Origin: Competibacter_A sp037045685
GTDB lineage: Bacteria; Pseudomonadota; Gammaproteobacteria; Competibacterales; Competibacteraceae
NCBI GenBank assembly: GCA_037045685.1
Contig: JBAOII010000035.1
Span: 62,001 to 126,000 of the forward strand
Direction: 5' to 3'
Length of the DNA stretch: 64,000 nt
Shown piece after piece: positions 26,474 to 34,919 of this stretch. The first letter of the stretch is position 1, and each line of letters starts with the position of its first letter. The position numbers were made by a program, and so were the translations under genes. The notes under the pieces are model-generated. The model saw nothing but the letters and a program-made list of their open reading frames with translations, was not told the origin of the DNA and searched no databases.

Positions 26474-27216
26474 GGACTCACCCCGCGAACGGTGCGGTGT
26501 TGAGAGCGGGTAGTTCCAGCCACCCGGTCGAAGTGGTCGGCCAACGCACGGTCGTGACTGACGAACAGCAGCGCGGCGCCGACGCTCTCGCATTCGCGGT
26601 GCAGCAACTCAACGAATTCCAAGCGCAGGTCGGCGTCCAGAGCGGAAGTCGGTTCGTCGGCGACGATCAGATCCGGGCGACCGATCAAGGCGCGGGTCGC
26701 CGCCACCCGCTGTTGCTGCCCGACCGACAACTCGGCGACGGCGCGGTGCTCCAAACCGGGTTCGTCCATGCCCAGATGAGCCAGCAGTCGGCGCGCCTCG
26801 GCGGGCACCGATCCGGCGGCGGCGATGGCACGCAAGCGGCGACGGGCCGAGAAGCGACAGGGCAGCGTCGCGTTTTCCAGCACCGAGAGATAGGGCAGCA
26901 AGTTGAACATTTGGAAGATCACGCCCAGCCGGTCGGCGCGAAACCGGTCGCGGGCCGAGCCGGAAAGATCCGCCAAATTGGCGCCAAACACGGTGACCCG
27001 ACCCGCGGTGGCCAGGTTGATACCGGCGATCAACGCCAGCAAGGTGCTTTTGCCGGAGCCGCTCGGGCCGGCCAGAAACAATCGCTCGCCCGCCGCCAGC
27101 GCGAAGGACGGAATGTCCAGCACCCAGGGTCGATCCGGCCGCCAGCGGAAACGCAGTTCGGCGATTTCGACCGCCGGAGTAGTGGTGTTCGATTCGACTG
27201 CGAGCGCACCGATCAT
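26461..27216 (-). CDS. MacB/LolD-type ABC ATPase of zinc cluster A
   Basis: The 251-residue ATPase has Walker A (LAGPSGSGKSTLLALIAG), Q-loop (VIFQMFNLLPYLSVLENATLP), a degenerate signature (LSVGQQQRVAATRALI), Walker B (LIVADEPTSALD) and H-loop (LFVSHDRALA). The last ~20 residues look out of frame: one base change near 26515 would give ELPALNTAPFAG and a stop at 26478, five bases before the permease start. Its ATG overlaps the ZrgA-like gene's stop. It probably powers envelope extrusion or transport linked to zinc acquisition. Confidence 0.85.
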   Translation of the reverse strand: MIGALAVESNTTTPAVEIAELRFRWRPDRPWVLDIPSFALAAGERLFLAGPSGSGKSTLLALIAGINLATAGRVTVFGANLADLSGSARDRFRADRLGVIFQMFNLLPYLSVLENATLPCRFSARRRLRAIAAAGSVPAEARRLLAHLGMDEPGLEHRAVAELSVGQQQRVAATRALIGRPDLIVADEPTSALDADLRLEFVELLHRECESVGAALLFVSHDRALADHFDRVAGTTRSQHRTVRGVSPWLS

Positions 27217-27818
27217 GGCAGCGTGATCGTATCCTGTCCCGGAGCCAGCCGCTGGCGCCGTTGCCCGCCGGGCGTCACGCTCTCGACCTCCAACCGCTCC
27301 AGATGCGACAACTGCTGGAACAGGTTGATCTTGATCTGCTTGATCGCTTCGGGGTGGCGGCAGTCGAAGCGGTAGGCCACATCGAAGTCGGCGTGAACCT
27401 CTCCGTCGGGATGGTCGTGACCGTGCTCATGCTCGTGTTCATGCTCGTGTTCATGCTGATCATGAGCATGTTTATCCTTCCCGTGGTCGTCGTGCCCGTC
27501 TTCCAGCAATGCGCTCTCGACCTCGCCGGGCGCGGCGGTGCATTGGGCGGCGGCGGGCGGTTCGAGTACCTTGCGCGAATCCGCGAGCAGTGCCACCGCT
27601 TTCGCCACGGCGTCCTTGTCTTTCGCATCTCGCGGCGCGTGTTCGAAGCCCACCACGTCCATCGCTGGCAGGTGTAGTTCGGCGTTCAGGCTGCCCCCTT
27701 CTAAAACCAGTTGCAGCGTCCCGGCGCCGTGAACGTGGGGGGCGGCGGCGAAGAGGGCGGTACTCGACAGAGCGAGGGCGAGCGTGGCGGCGAGTGCGGC
27801 GGAAGAGAGGTCTTTCAT
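27213..27818 (-). CDS. zrgA: DUF2796 (ZrgA-like) periplasmic zinc-binding protein
   Basis: A 201-residue exported protein (signal LAATLALALSSTALFAA) with a DUF2796 domain (PHVHGAGTLQLVLEGGSLNAELHLPAMDVVGFEHAP) and a striking His/Asp/Glu-rich loop (HAHDQHEHEHEHEHEHGHDH) that should bind zinc. The family member in Vibrio cholerae (ZrgA) is zinc-repressed and supports zinc uptake with an ABC ATPase, permease and accessory proteins, the same set as here. It heads the zrg-like operon. Confidence 0.88.
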   Translation of the reverse strand: MKDLSSAALAATLALALSSTALFAAAPHVHGAGTLQLVLEGGSLNAELHLPAMDVVGFEHAPRDAKDKDAVAKAVALLADSRKVLEPPAAAQCTAAPGEVESALLEDGHDDHGKDKHAHDQHEHEHEHEHEHGHDHPDGEVHADFDVAYRFDCRHPEAIKQIKINLFQQLSHLERLEVESVTPGGQRRQRLAPGQDTITLP

Positions 27819-27851
27819 GTTGCGCGCTCCATATTGATAAGTTGACGGCGA

Positions 27852-28412
27852 TTAAAATTCGTTTTGCAACCGCTTGTAGCCTTGCACCAGTTCGTTGTTG
27901 GTTCGGGCGACATCCTCGGAGAATTCGGAAGCCTTGGCGGTGACGCGGGGAATCCGGTCGAGATCGGTGTTGGGGCCGATCCGCTCGGTCGAGGGCACGT
28001 AGAAGCCCGGCGGCAGGTCGCAACCGTCCACCACCGCGTTGTGGCGAACCACGCAACCATCGCCGACCGAACAGTTGAACAGCACGCTGTTGAAACCGAT
28101 GAACACGTTATTTCCGACCGTGCAGGGGCCGTGGACGATGGAGCGGTGGGCGATGGAGGTATTTTGGCCGATCACCACCGCCGCGCCGGACTTGGAGTGG
28201 ATCACCACGCCGTCCTGGATGTTGGAGTGAGCCCCGATGGCGATGGGTTCCATGTCGCCGGCGGCGTTCACCTCGTCGGCGCGGATCACGGCATAAGGGC
28301 CGATGAAGACGTTTTCGTGGACGATGACCTTGCCGCACAGGATGGCGGTTTGATCGACGTAGGCGCTTTCGTGGATTTGCGGCAGGTGGCCGCTCGGGTT
28401 TTTGCGAATCAT
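27852..28412 (-). CDS. Gamma-carbonic anhydrase-like hexapeptide protein
   Basis: The 186-residue product is a left-handed beta-helix (repeated hexapeptides) of the gamma-carbonic anhydrase family. Putative metal-binding His residues occur in NIQDGVVIHSKSG and SIAHRSIVHGPCTVG. A paralogue of this type (cam) belongs to the Zur regulon in pseudomonads, probably as a backup able to use another metal. It stands between the zrg-like operon and a COG0523 GTPase, both zinc-starvation genes. Confidence 0.88.
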   Translation of the reverse strand: MIRKNPSGHLPQIHESAYVDQTAILCGKVIVHENVFIGPYAVIRADEVNAAGDMEPIAIGAHSNIQDGVVIHSKSGAAVVIGQNTSIAHRSIVHGPCTVGNNVFIGFNSVLFNCSVGDGCVVRHNAVVDGCDLPPGFYVPSTERIGPNTDLDRIPRVTAKASEFSEDVARTNNELVQGYKRLQNEF

Positions 28413-28424
28413 GGGGAGTATCGG

Positions 28425-29511
28425 TTACTGGGAGTGAAGGTCGTCGACATCAAACAAAGCCAACGTGTTGCGCAGCCACCCTGCGTCGATATCGCGGGTG
28501 ATGAGCACTAGGCGGGTGCGGTGATCGGCGCTCGGCCACGCATCGAGCAGCAGCGGCGGATGGAAGACGTGCTGGACGCAATGGATCACCAGCGGGCCCG
28601 CCATATCGGTGATCCGCACGATTCCCTTGACCCGCAGCAGATCGGGACCCTTGACATGCATCAGGATATCGAGCCACAGGTCAAACAGCAGGCGGGTGAC
28701 GGGCTTGTCATACGTCAGACAGACCGCTCGAATGCGCTCGTCGTGGCGGTTGACATCGTGTTTGGGGTGATGAGGCGCCGCGTGATCGTGATGATCGTGA
28801 TGATCGTGATGATCGTGCGCGGCATCGTCGAAGGCTTCCGCGCCGAGCCAGTGTCGGACATCGTCACGCCTTGGTGGCGGGGTCGTAAAACCCGGCGTCC
28901 AGGATGCCGGGATCGACCGCGCCTCGCAGGACGCGCGTGATGGTGGCGGAGGGGTTGAACGCGCGCAAGCGCCGCTCGATGCGCTCGACCGCATCGGTTT
29001 CTACCAGATCGGCCTTGGTCAACAGCAGGTGGTCGGCGACCGCGACCTGCTTGACCGACTCGAACTGGCGATCCAGGGTATCCATCCCGTTGACGGCATC
29101 CACCGTCGCGATCACGCCGCTCAAGCGATAGCGCGGCGCGAGCGCGTGAGCCGACATCAGGGTGTGCAGGATCGGCGCGGGATCGGCCAGTCCGGTGGTT
29201 TCGATGACGACTCGGTCGAACCAGGTCTCGCCGCCACGGGCAAAGCGCCAGGGCGCGTCGCGCAAGGTGTCCACCAGGTCGCCGCGAATGGTGCAGCACA
29301 GGCAGCCGCTCGACATTTCCACGATCACGTCGTCCCGACCCTGCGCGACCAGCAGGTGATCGAGTCCGATCTCGCCGAATTCGTTGATCAGCACCAGCGT
29401 CCGCCGAAGCTCGGGCCGTTGGACGAGATAGTTGAGTACGGTGGTTTTGCCGGCGCCGAGAAAGCCGGTGAGCACGGTGACCGGGATGCGGCGGTCGATG
29501 GGAGAGGTCAT
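28425..29511 (-). CDS. COG0523-family GTPase (ZigA/CobW-like metallochaperone), one frame break
   Basis: Reconstructed ~360 residues. The N-terminal part (from 29511) holds the P-loop GFLGAGKTTVLNYL, the metal site SSGCLCC, ETTGLADPAP and the guanine motif TKAD. A break near 28875 ends this frame at ATKA. The next frame continues with DDVRHWLGAEAFDDAAHD, a His/Asp repeat (HDHHDHHDHHDH), then the CobW C-terminal domain (LLRVKGIVRITDMAGPLVIHCVQHVFHPP). COG0523 proteins deliver zinc to client enzymes under limitation. Its neighbours match the zinc-starvation set. Confidence 0.87.
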
Positions 29512-29515
29512 GCGG

Positions 29516-29953
29516 TCAGAGGGCCTGAACGCTTTGCAGCCGTTCCCGCAGTTCCTGCGCCTCGATGCTCAGGCTGGCCGTGGGTCGCGCCAGCAGGCGG
29601 GGCAGACCAATCGGCTCGCCGGTCTCCTCGCAAAATCCGTAACCGCCATCCTCGATGCGAGTGAGCGCCTCGTCGATCTTTTTGAGCAGCTTCCGTTCCC
29701 GGTCGCGCACTCGCAGTTCGAGCGCTTGCTCTTCCTCGACGGTGGCGCGGTCGTTCGGATCGGGCAGGGCGATGGTGCCGTGCAGATGTTCCTCGGTCGT
29801 CCGGGCATTGCGTTCCAGTTCCGCGCGCATGGCCAGCAGCCGCGCTCGGAAGAAGGCGAGTTGGGCGGCGTTCATGTAATCGGCTTCCGGCATCGCCAGC
29901 AGCGAGGCTTCGTCCGGAGCTTGGGTATTCGGTAGCGGATTGCGTTGGGTCAT
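29516..29953 (-). CDS. dksA: DksA paralogue lacking the zinc finger (DksA2-like)
   Basis: A 145-residue DksA-type RNA-polymerase secondary-channel factor with the coiled-coil tip DPNDRA (Asp65, Asp68, Ala70) that acts with ppGpp. Of the four zinc-ligating Cys of canonical DksA only Cys108 is left (CEET), and the second pair is replaced by Leu/Ala (PRLLARPTA). Zinc-independent DksA2 replaces DksA when zinc is scarce in Pseudomonas. Start at 29953 is favoured by GGAG ten bases upstream. It lies four bases from the COG0523 gene. Confidence 0.9.
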   Translation of the reverse strand: MTQRNPLPNTQAPDEASLLAMPEADYMNAAQLAFFRARLLAMRAELERNARTTEEHLHGTIALPDPNDRATVEEEQALELRVRDRERKLLKKIDEALTRIEDGGYGFCEETGEPIGLPRLLARPTASLSIEAQELRERLQSVQAL

Positions 29954-30040
29954 GGGTTTCTCCTCTGCAAGATCGGTCGGATCGTTTTCGCGGTTTCTTG
30001 CCGCCACGGCGCCGAGTCAGGAGTTCCCGAAGAGCGCCGT

Positions 30041-30539
30041 TTACCCGACGTGACGAGAAGCGTCGTGCCCGGAAGGGCGCTCGCCATCGGGGGCAGCGGT
30101 TCCGTAGGCGATGCGCGGGTCGTAGACCTTCACCGACTCCAGAAACTCCAGCGAGAAATCCGTGCGGCCGGACTGACACCGCAGTTCCCGAAAAAAGCAG
30201 GATCGATAACCGACGTGACAGGATGCGCCGCCGGTCAGCTCGACTTGGAGGAGGACGCAATCCTGATCGTCGTCGACGAGCAGCCGTTTGACGCGCTGGC
30301 CCTGACCGGATTGCTCGCCCTTGCGCCAGAGCGTTTGGCGGGATCGGGACCAGTAATGCGCGTGTCCGGTCTCGATGGTCTTCGCCAGCGCTTCCCGATT
30401 CATGTAGCCGAGCATCAGCACCTCGCTCGGTGGCGGCATCTTGCGTGACGCAGGGGATCAGGCCCGCATCGTCGAACTTGGGCATGAAGCGGTTGCCTTC
30501 CTCGATTTCGGCAACGCGGCCCCGTTCTGGAAAATCCAT
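30041..30539 (-). CDS. hisI: Phosphoribosyl-AMP cyclohydrolase paralogue, one frame break
   Basis: HisI opens phosphoribosyl-AMP in histidine synthesis. The intact part shows EVLMLGYMNREALAKTIETGHAHYWSRSRQTLWRKGEQSG, the metal site VDDDQDC and the Cys-containing CHVGYRSCFFR. The N-terminal MDFPERGRVAEIEEGNRFMPKFDDAGLIPCVTQDAAT reads in another frame; removing one base near 30441 joins them. The ATG at 30539 has AGGAG upstream. A second hisI copy beside dksA2 and COG0523 genes is typical of Zur regulons, where it is thought to tolerate zinc loss. Confidence 0.88.
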
Positions 30540-30620
30540 CGACAGTCTCCTTCGGTTTGTAGAGTGATCCGGCGCGTAGGGGTCTTGGACTAAGGCGGCC
30601 GTCGCCATGGATCGAATCGA

Positions 30621-30652
30621 TGATTTTATGCAATTGAGTTGCGAAAAAATCG
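30621..30652. promoter_or_regulatory. Candidate zinc-regulator operator upstream of hisI
   Basis: The core 30630-30642 (GCAATTGAGTTGC) has GCAA/TTGC arms with AT-rich flanks. Read on the minus strand it gives TCGCAACTCAATTGCATAAAA, nearly identical to TCGCAACACAGTTGCATAATT at 31127-31147. Two copies beside zinc-starvation genes suggest a shared operator, plausibly for the adjacent Fur-family regulator. Confidence 0.45.
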
Positions 30653-30654
30653 CT

Positions 30655-31072
30655 TTAGGGAGAACACGTCGGGCAAGTGCCCTGGATCGTGATTTCCGCC
30701 CGCTGGAAGGTGTAGCCCGCCGGCAATCCCAGAATCAGCGCGGGGCGCAGAGTGTCGAGGCAGAGCATCTTGCCGCAGCGCAGGCAGCAAAAGTGCGGGT
30801 GTTGGTGGTTCTCGTCCAGCATCGCGCCGAACCGCCAGGATCGATCCTCGCCCGCCACTTTGTGGGCCAATCCTTGCTCGACCAGCCATTCCAGAACGCG
30901 ATACAGGGTGACACGATCACAATGTTCTCCGCTTTCGCGCGAGCTTGGCCGCTACCGCGTGATGGCTGAGCGCGCTCGGCGAATCCAGCAGCGCGGCCAG
31001 CGTCGCCAAGCGCGCCGGCGTTACCCGTTGACCCAGCGTTTGCAGGCGTTGCCGGGCGGTTTCGATGGTCAT
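30655..31072 (-). CDS. Fur-family regulator of zinc cluster A (Zur-like), one frame break
   Basis: Reconstructed ~138 residues: RQRLQTLGQRVTPARLATLAALLDSPSALSHHAVAAKLARK in one frame, then GEHCDRVTLYRVLEWLVEQGLAHKVAGEDRSWRFG and the metal-binding C-terminus HPHFCCLRCGKMLCLDTL...GTCPTC in the next. A one-base change near 30928 joins them. The DNA-recognition helix (DRVTLYRVLEWL) and two CxxC zinc-site pairs are kept. It lies at the end of the zinc-starvation genes and is the natural candidate for their repressor, with a possible operator at 31106-31145. Confidence 0.82.
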
Positions 31073-31105
31073 GGAGTTGGCGCGGTTTTTTGTTCGTGGC
31101 GGTAT

Positions 31106-31147
31106 GAAATCATAAAGAATAATGATTCGCAACACAGTTGCATAATT
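31106..31147. promoter_or_regulatory. Candidate Fur/Zur operators upstream of Fur-family gene
   Basis: Two adjacent palindromes occur: AATCAT-n8-ATGATT (31108-31127) and GCAACACAGTTGC (31129-31141). The second matches the element upstream of hisI (30630-30642). Their place just before the regulator's start suggests autoregulation. Confidence 0.45.
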
Positions 31148-31263
31148 TGCTGCTCCTGTTTACCCTATTTGGGGTTCAAAGCTCTCCAAGAAATCCAGGT
31201 AGTACCAGAAAAAAGGACTATGGAGCCTACTTGAACTCGGATTTGTTGCACTGTAGCATTCTG

Positions 31264-31463
31264 ATTTGACGGTTCCCCGAGTGGGATGAAAAGGGAACAC
31301 GGTGCGCTCGATCTCCGCAAGAGATGCCAGCGCGCAAGCCGTGGCTGCCCCCGCAACTGTACGCGACGAGCCGACGCTCACCACACGCCACTGGTCAGAT
31401 GCAACGACTGGGAAGGCCGAGCGAAAGGCCCCGACTCGCGAGCCAGGAGACCTGCCGTCGATT
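31264..31463 (+). promoter_or_regulatory. Cobalamin riboswitch
   Basis: The segment shows the ordered conserved boxes of the adenosylcobalamin riboswitch: GGGAACACGGTG, then AAGCCGTGGCTGCCCCCGCAACTGTA (the B12 box), CACTGGTC, CTGGGAAGGCCGA and GAGCCAGGAGACCTGCC. It is on the plus strand about 240 bases before the TonB-dependent receptor and should repress the import operon when B12 is plentiful. The 31464-31705 leader beyond it probably holds the expression platform; no separate gene was recognised there. Confidence 0.95.
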
Positions 31464-31705
31464 GCGTCACCTACCTTTGAACGGGGTGTTTCGAGGGTGC
31501 GGCCTACCGTTTGGGTGACGCCTTCGTGCGTTGCTATGCGTAGAGTCCGTCGACCGGTGACAATTTTCCGCTTTCAGATGTCCAAAACCTGCCGCCGCGC
31601 TGGCCCCAGCCCGTGCTCGCCATCCTTTTGGGCCGCCGTTTCTGTCCTCGCGCCTAGCAGACGCTGTTTCCATTTGTTGCCGACAAGTGCTAACGGAGTC
31701 TGTCC

Positions 31706-33778
31706 ATGTCTCTCGGTTTTATCCCCCGTCGTTCCGGGCAATCGCGCTTTCCATCGTTAAAATCTGGTGTGTTGCCGCGATGCGGCGCCGGTTTGTGCGG
31801 GGCCAGTCTGTGCCTGGCGTCGCCGCTGGCGGTCGCGTTCGATTCGGGTTCCGGCGATACGCTGACCGATGTCATCGTCACCTCGACGAAGATCGAAACG
31901 CCCGCGCAATATTCCACTCAGTCGGTAACCGTCATTACCGAAGAGGAAATCGAGGAAAAAAATTACACCGACACCACCGAGATTCTGCGGCAAACCGCCG
32001 GCGTTCAATTCAAGCAAGCCGGCGGTCCCGGTCAGTTCAATTACCCGAAACTGCGCGGTTTCGGCAGCGGCCATTTTCTGGTCGTGGTGGACGGGGTCAA
32101 GATCAACGAAGGACTCTCGCCCGGCGTCGGCAATTTCCTCGGGCAAATCGACCCGAAGCTGATCGAGAAAATCGAAATTCTGCGCGGCCCGCAAGCGGAC
32201 ATTTACGGCTCCGACAGCACGGCGGGCGTCATCGCCATCACCACCAAAGGGCCGCTCGCCGGCCAACACCCGGAACTCGCGGCCGAATACGGCTCGCTGG
32301 ACTGGAAAAAAGGCTACGGTTCGTTGCGCGGCACGCAGGGCGATTTCGGCTATTCGCTCAATCTCGCCTACACCGACAGCGACGGCGTCCACGATCACGA
32401 AACCTACCGGAATTTTTCGCCCCAGCTCAAACTCGGCTACAAGCTGGGCGATCGGCTGTCCGTGGAAGGGACATTGCTCTACATGGACACGACGTTCAAT
32501 TTCGCCGAACTGCGGGAATCCTACGCCCAGGATTCGCCCGAAACACCGTGGTGGGCGTTCCAATTGCCCGATCCCAACCAGTACAACCAGACCCAGCAAA
32601 CCCTCGGCGCCCTCAACTTCAAGCAGCAGCTGACCGACAACCTGCGTCAGAAAGCGGTGCTCGGCTGGACTCGGAAAAAGAACTCCAACAAGGACGCCGA
32701 TGACGGTCTGTTGGGGTATGTGCCGGCGCCGACGGACAATTTTACCTTGGACTATACGAATTTCTACCGGCGCGGCGAGCCGGTGCCGGTCTACGATACG
32801 GGCGATGGCAAACCGTATTACAACCAGAACGAAAATCTCCAGTTCGATTACAACCTGCTGCTGGACTCGAAACTGGCGGGAGGAAACAACACCGTCTTGT
32901 TCGGCTACGAGTTCTATAACCAGAAAGGCAAAAAGTGGGGCAAGTACGGCGATCTCGACGCGGAGGTGAACAACAACGCCCTGTACGTCAACGACGTGCT
33001 GACCTGGTTCGACGACGCTTTGGTCGTCCGCGCCGGTCTGCGGTTCAACCGCCACGAGGAATACGGGGAAAACACCACGGGCAAGCTGGGCGCGGCGTAC
33101 ACCTTCAAGGATACCGACACCACCTTGTTCGCCAATTACGGTACCAGCTTCCGCGCCCCCGGCTTTTTCGAGTTGTTCGATCCCAAATACGGCAATCCGG
33201 ACGTGCAACCGGAAGAAGGCCGCACCGTCGAGGCCGGTTTTCGCCAAGCGTTTCTCGGCAAGCGGCTGAACGTCGAACTGACCTATTGGCACACCAAGCT
33301 GGACAACGTGATCGCCTTCGTCGGTCAGGTCAACCCCGACGGCACGTTTGGCGGGACCTACGTCAATCGGGACACCGGGGAAACCGAGGGCGTGGAGTTG
33401 GTCGGCAATTACTGGATCGACGAGAATTGGAGCCTGACCGCCAATTACACCTATACCGATGCCTGGAGCGAGAAAAACGGCGAACGCTTCCGCACGGTGC
33501 AAATCGCCGACAACACGGCCAACCTCGGCCTGTCCTACACGCAAGACCGCTACACGCTGGGCGTCAACCTCTATTACACCGGCCCGCGCCTGCGCTGGAA
33601 CGGCGACAAGGAAACCTCGGATTACGTCCGGGTCGACGTATCCGGCAGAGCCAAGCTCAATAAAGAGTTCACGCTGTACGGCCGGATCGAAAATCTGTTC
33701 GACCAGGAAGCCACCGAAGAAATCGGCTACGAGCAACCGGGCCTTTACGCCGTCGCGGGGTTGGAATGGAAACTGTAG
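31706..33778 (+). CDS. TonB-dependent outer-membrane receptor, BtuB-like
   Basis: A 690-residue receptor. After a signal (GLCGASLCLASPLAVAF) comes the TonB box region (DTLTDVIVTSTK), a plug domain (VTVITEEEIEEKNYTDTTEILRQTAGV; GFGSGHFLVVVDGVKINEG; IEILRGPQADIYGSDSTAGVI) and a 22-strand barrel ending in an aromatic-Trp-Lys-Leu terminus. Following a B12 riboswitch and preceding ExbB-ExbD-TonB-BtuFCD genes, it most likely imports cobalamin or other corrinoids. Its last codons overlap the exbB start by 13 bases. Confidence 0.92.
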   Translation: MSLGFIPRRSGQSRFPSLKSGVLPRCGAGLCGASLCLASPLAVAFDSGSGDTLTDVIVTSTKIETPAQYSTQSVTVITEEEIEEKNYTDTTEILRQTAGVQFKQAGGPGQFNYPKLRGFGSGHFLVVVDGVKINEGLSPGVGNFLGQIDPKLIEKIEILRGPQADIYGSDSTAGVIAITTKGPLAGQHPELAAEYGSLDWKKGYGSLRGTQGDFGYSLNLAYTDSDGVHDHETYRNFSPQLKLGYKLGDRLSVEGTLLYMDTTFNFAELRESYAQDSPETPWWAFQLPDPNQYNQTQQTLGALNFKQQLTDNLRQKAVLGWTRKKNSNKDADDGLLGYVPAPTDNFTLDYTNFYRRGEPVPVYDTGDGKPYYNQNENLQFDYNLLLDSKLAGGNNTVLFGYEFYNQKGKKWGKYGDLDAEVNNNALYVNDVLTWFDDALVVRAGLRFNRHEEYGENTTGKLGAAYTFKDTDTTLFANYGTSFRAPGFFELFDPKYGNPDVQPEEGRTVEAGFRQAFLGKRLNVELTYWHTKLDNVIAFVGQVNPDGTFGGTYVNRDTGETEGVELVGNYWIDENWSLTANYTYTDAWSEKNGERFRTVQIADNTANLGLSYTQDRYTLGVNLYYTGPRLRWNGDKETSDYVRVDVSGRAKLNKEFTLYGRIENLFDQEATEEIGYEQPGLYAVAGLEWKL

Positions 33779-34479
33779 CCGTTTATCTCGATCAAGCGGA
33801 CGCCATCGGTCTGGCGACCGCCGCCATCCTGCTGATCATGTCGATCGTGACCTGGTCGGTGATCGTGCTGAAATGGGGATACAAGCGCCGGCAACGGGAC
33901 GCCGAACGGCGCTTTCTGGAACGGTTCTGGAAGCATCCCGAACAGGTCGAAACCCTCGACGCGCACCCCGATCATGCGCTGGGGCGCCTGGCGCACGCCG
34001 GGCTTGGGGCCGCCCGCCACAGTTCCCGGTCGTCCCGCCCCGGCGATCTGGACGGCTTCGTGACCCGCGCCCTGCGGCAGACGCTCGACGCGGAAAGCGC
34101 CGCGCTGGAATACGGCTTGACCGTGCTGGCTTCGGTCGGCAGCACCGCGCCGTTCGTCGGCCTGTTCGGCACGGTTTGGAGCGTCCACCGCGCCCTGCTG
34201 GCCCTCGGAACCAGCGGCCAGGCCACCCTCGATAAAGTGGCGGGACCGGTGGGGGAGGCGCTGGTCATGACCGGCGCGGGACTGGCGGTCGCGATTCCGG
34301 CGGTGATTGCCTACAACCTGTTCACCCGCGCCAATCGGCTCCGACTCCTGGAGCTGGATGCGTTCGCCTATGACCTCCACGCTTACCTGGTCGCGGGGAT
34401 GCATCCGCCGATGCGCCAAGATTCCCCGCCGACGGATGAACCCGTGGCGGCATTGGCGACCTGCGCGGAGCGCGGCTGA
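33766..34479 (+). CDS. exbB: ExbB/TolQ/MotA-family proton channel
   Basis: This 237-residue protein has three membrane helices: ATAAILLIMSIVTWSVIVLKW, LTVLASVGSTAPFVGLFGTVWSVHRAL and AGLAVAIPAVIAYNLFTR, as in ExbB. With ExbD it couples the proton gradient to TonB. The dedicated copy in this operon should energise the B12 receptor. Translation is probably coupled to the receptor at the 5' end and to exbD through a TGATG junction at the 3' end. Confidence 0.92.
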   Translation: METVAVYLDQADAIGLATAAILLIMSIVTWSVIVLKWGYKRRQRDAERRFLERFWKHPEQVETLDAHPDHALGRLAHAGLGAARHSSRSSRPGDLDGFVTRALRQTLDAESAALEYGLTVLASVGSTAPFVGLFGTVWSVHRALLALGTSGQATLDKVAGPVGEALVMTGAGLAVAIPAVIAYNLFTRANRLRLLELDAFAYDLHAYLVAGMHPPMRQDSPPTDEPVAALATCAERG

Positions 34480-34905
34480 TGGCGTTCGGAAGCTTTCAAC
34501 ACAGCCGCCACGCGCAACCCGTGGCCGAGATCAACACCACCCCGCTGGTCGACGTGATGTTGGTGCTGCTGGTGATCTTCATGATCACCTTGCCGCTTAT
34601 CACCCACCGTCTGGCCGTCGATCTGCCCGAGACGGAGGCGAATGCGCCATCAGCGGCGGCGAACCCCGCGCCGGTGGAGTTGGGCATCGACGCCAACGGG
34701 CAACTGTTTTGGAATGGCGTCGCCTTGGGTGAAGCCGATCTCGAACCTCGCTTGCAGGAAGCGGCGCGCGGCGAACCCAAGCCGGAATTGCATCTGCACG
34801 CCGACAAAAGCACGCCCTATCAGCGCCTGGCCGAGGTCATGGCCGCCGCGCAGCGTAACGGCCTCACCCGGATCGGGTTCATCACCGAATCCAGGAGCAC
34901 CCTGA
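34479..34905 (+). CDS. exbD: ExbD-type biopolymer transport protein, end shifted
   Basis: About 140 residues with the single N-terminal helix and proton-carrying Asp (AEINTTPLVDVMLVLLVIFMITLPLI), a periplasmic domain (VELGIDANGQLFWNG; LHLHADKSTPYQRLAEVMAAAQRNGLTRIGFITE). As read, the frame runs on into TonB; deletion of one base near 34888 would end it naturally as GFITEPGAP. A true ExbD-TonB fusion is the alternative, but the usual three-gene layout makes an indel likelier. Confidence 0.85.
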
Positions 34906-34919
34906 GAGCGGCGGCGGTC

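Noticed and set aside
27410..27475. GCTCATGCTCGTGTTC repeats as a possible regulatory array
   Set aside because: They encode the His/Glu-rich metal loop of the ZrgA-like protein.
28790..28830. Tandem ATCGTGATG repeat as a possible CRISPR-like or satellite array
   Set aside because: It encodes the His/Asp linker (HDHHDHHDH) of a COG0523 GTPase, typical of the family.
31302..31760. Short open frames inside the B12 riboswitch region
   Set aside because: The conserved RNA boxes explain the sequence; the translated products have no coding character.
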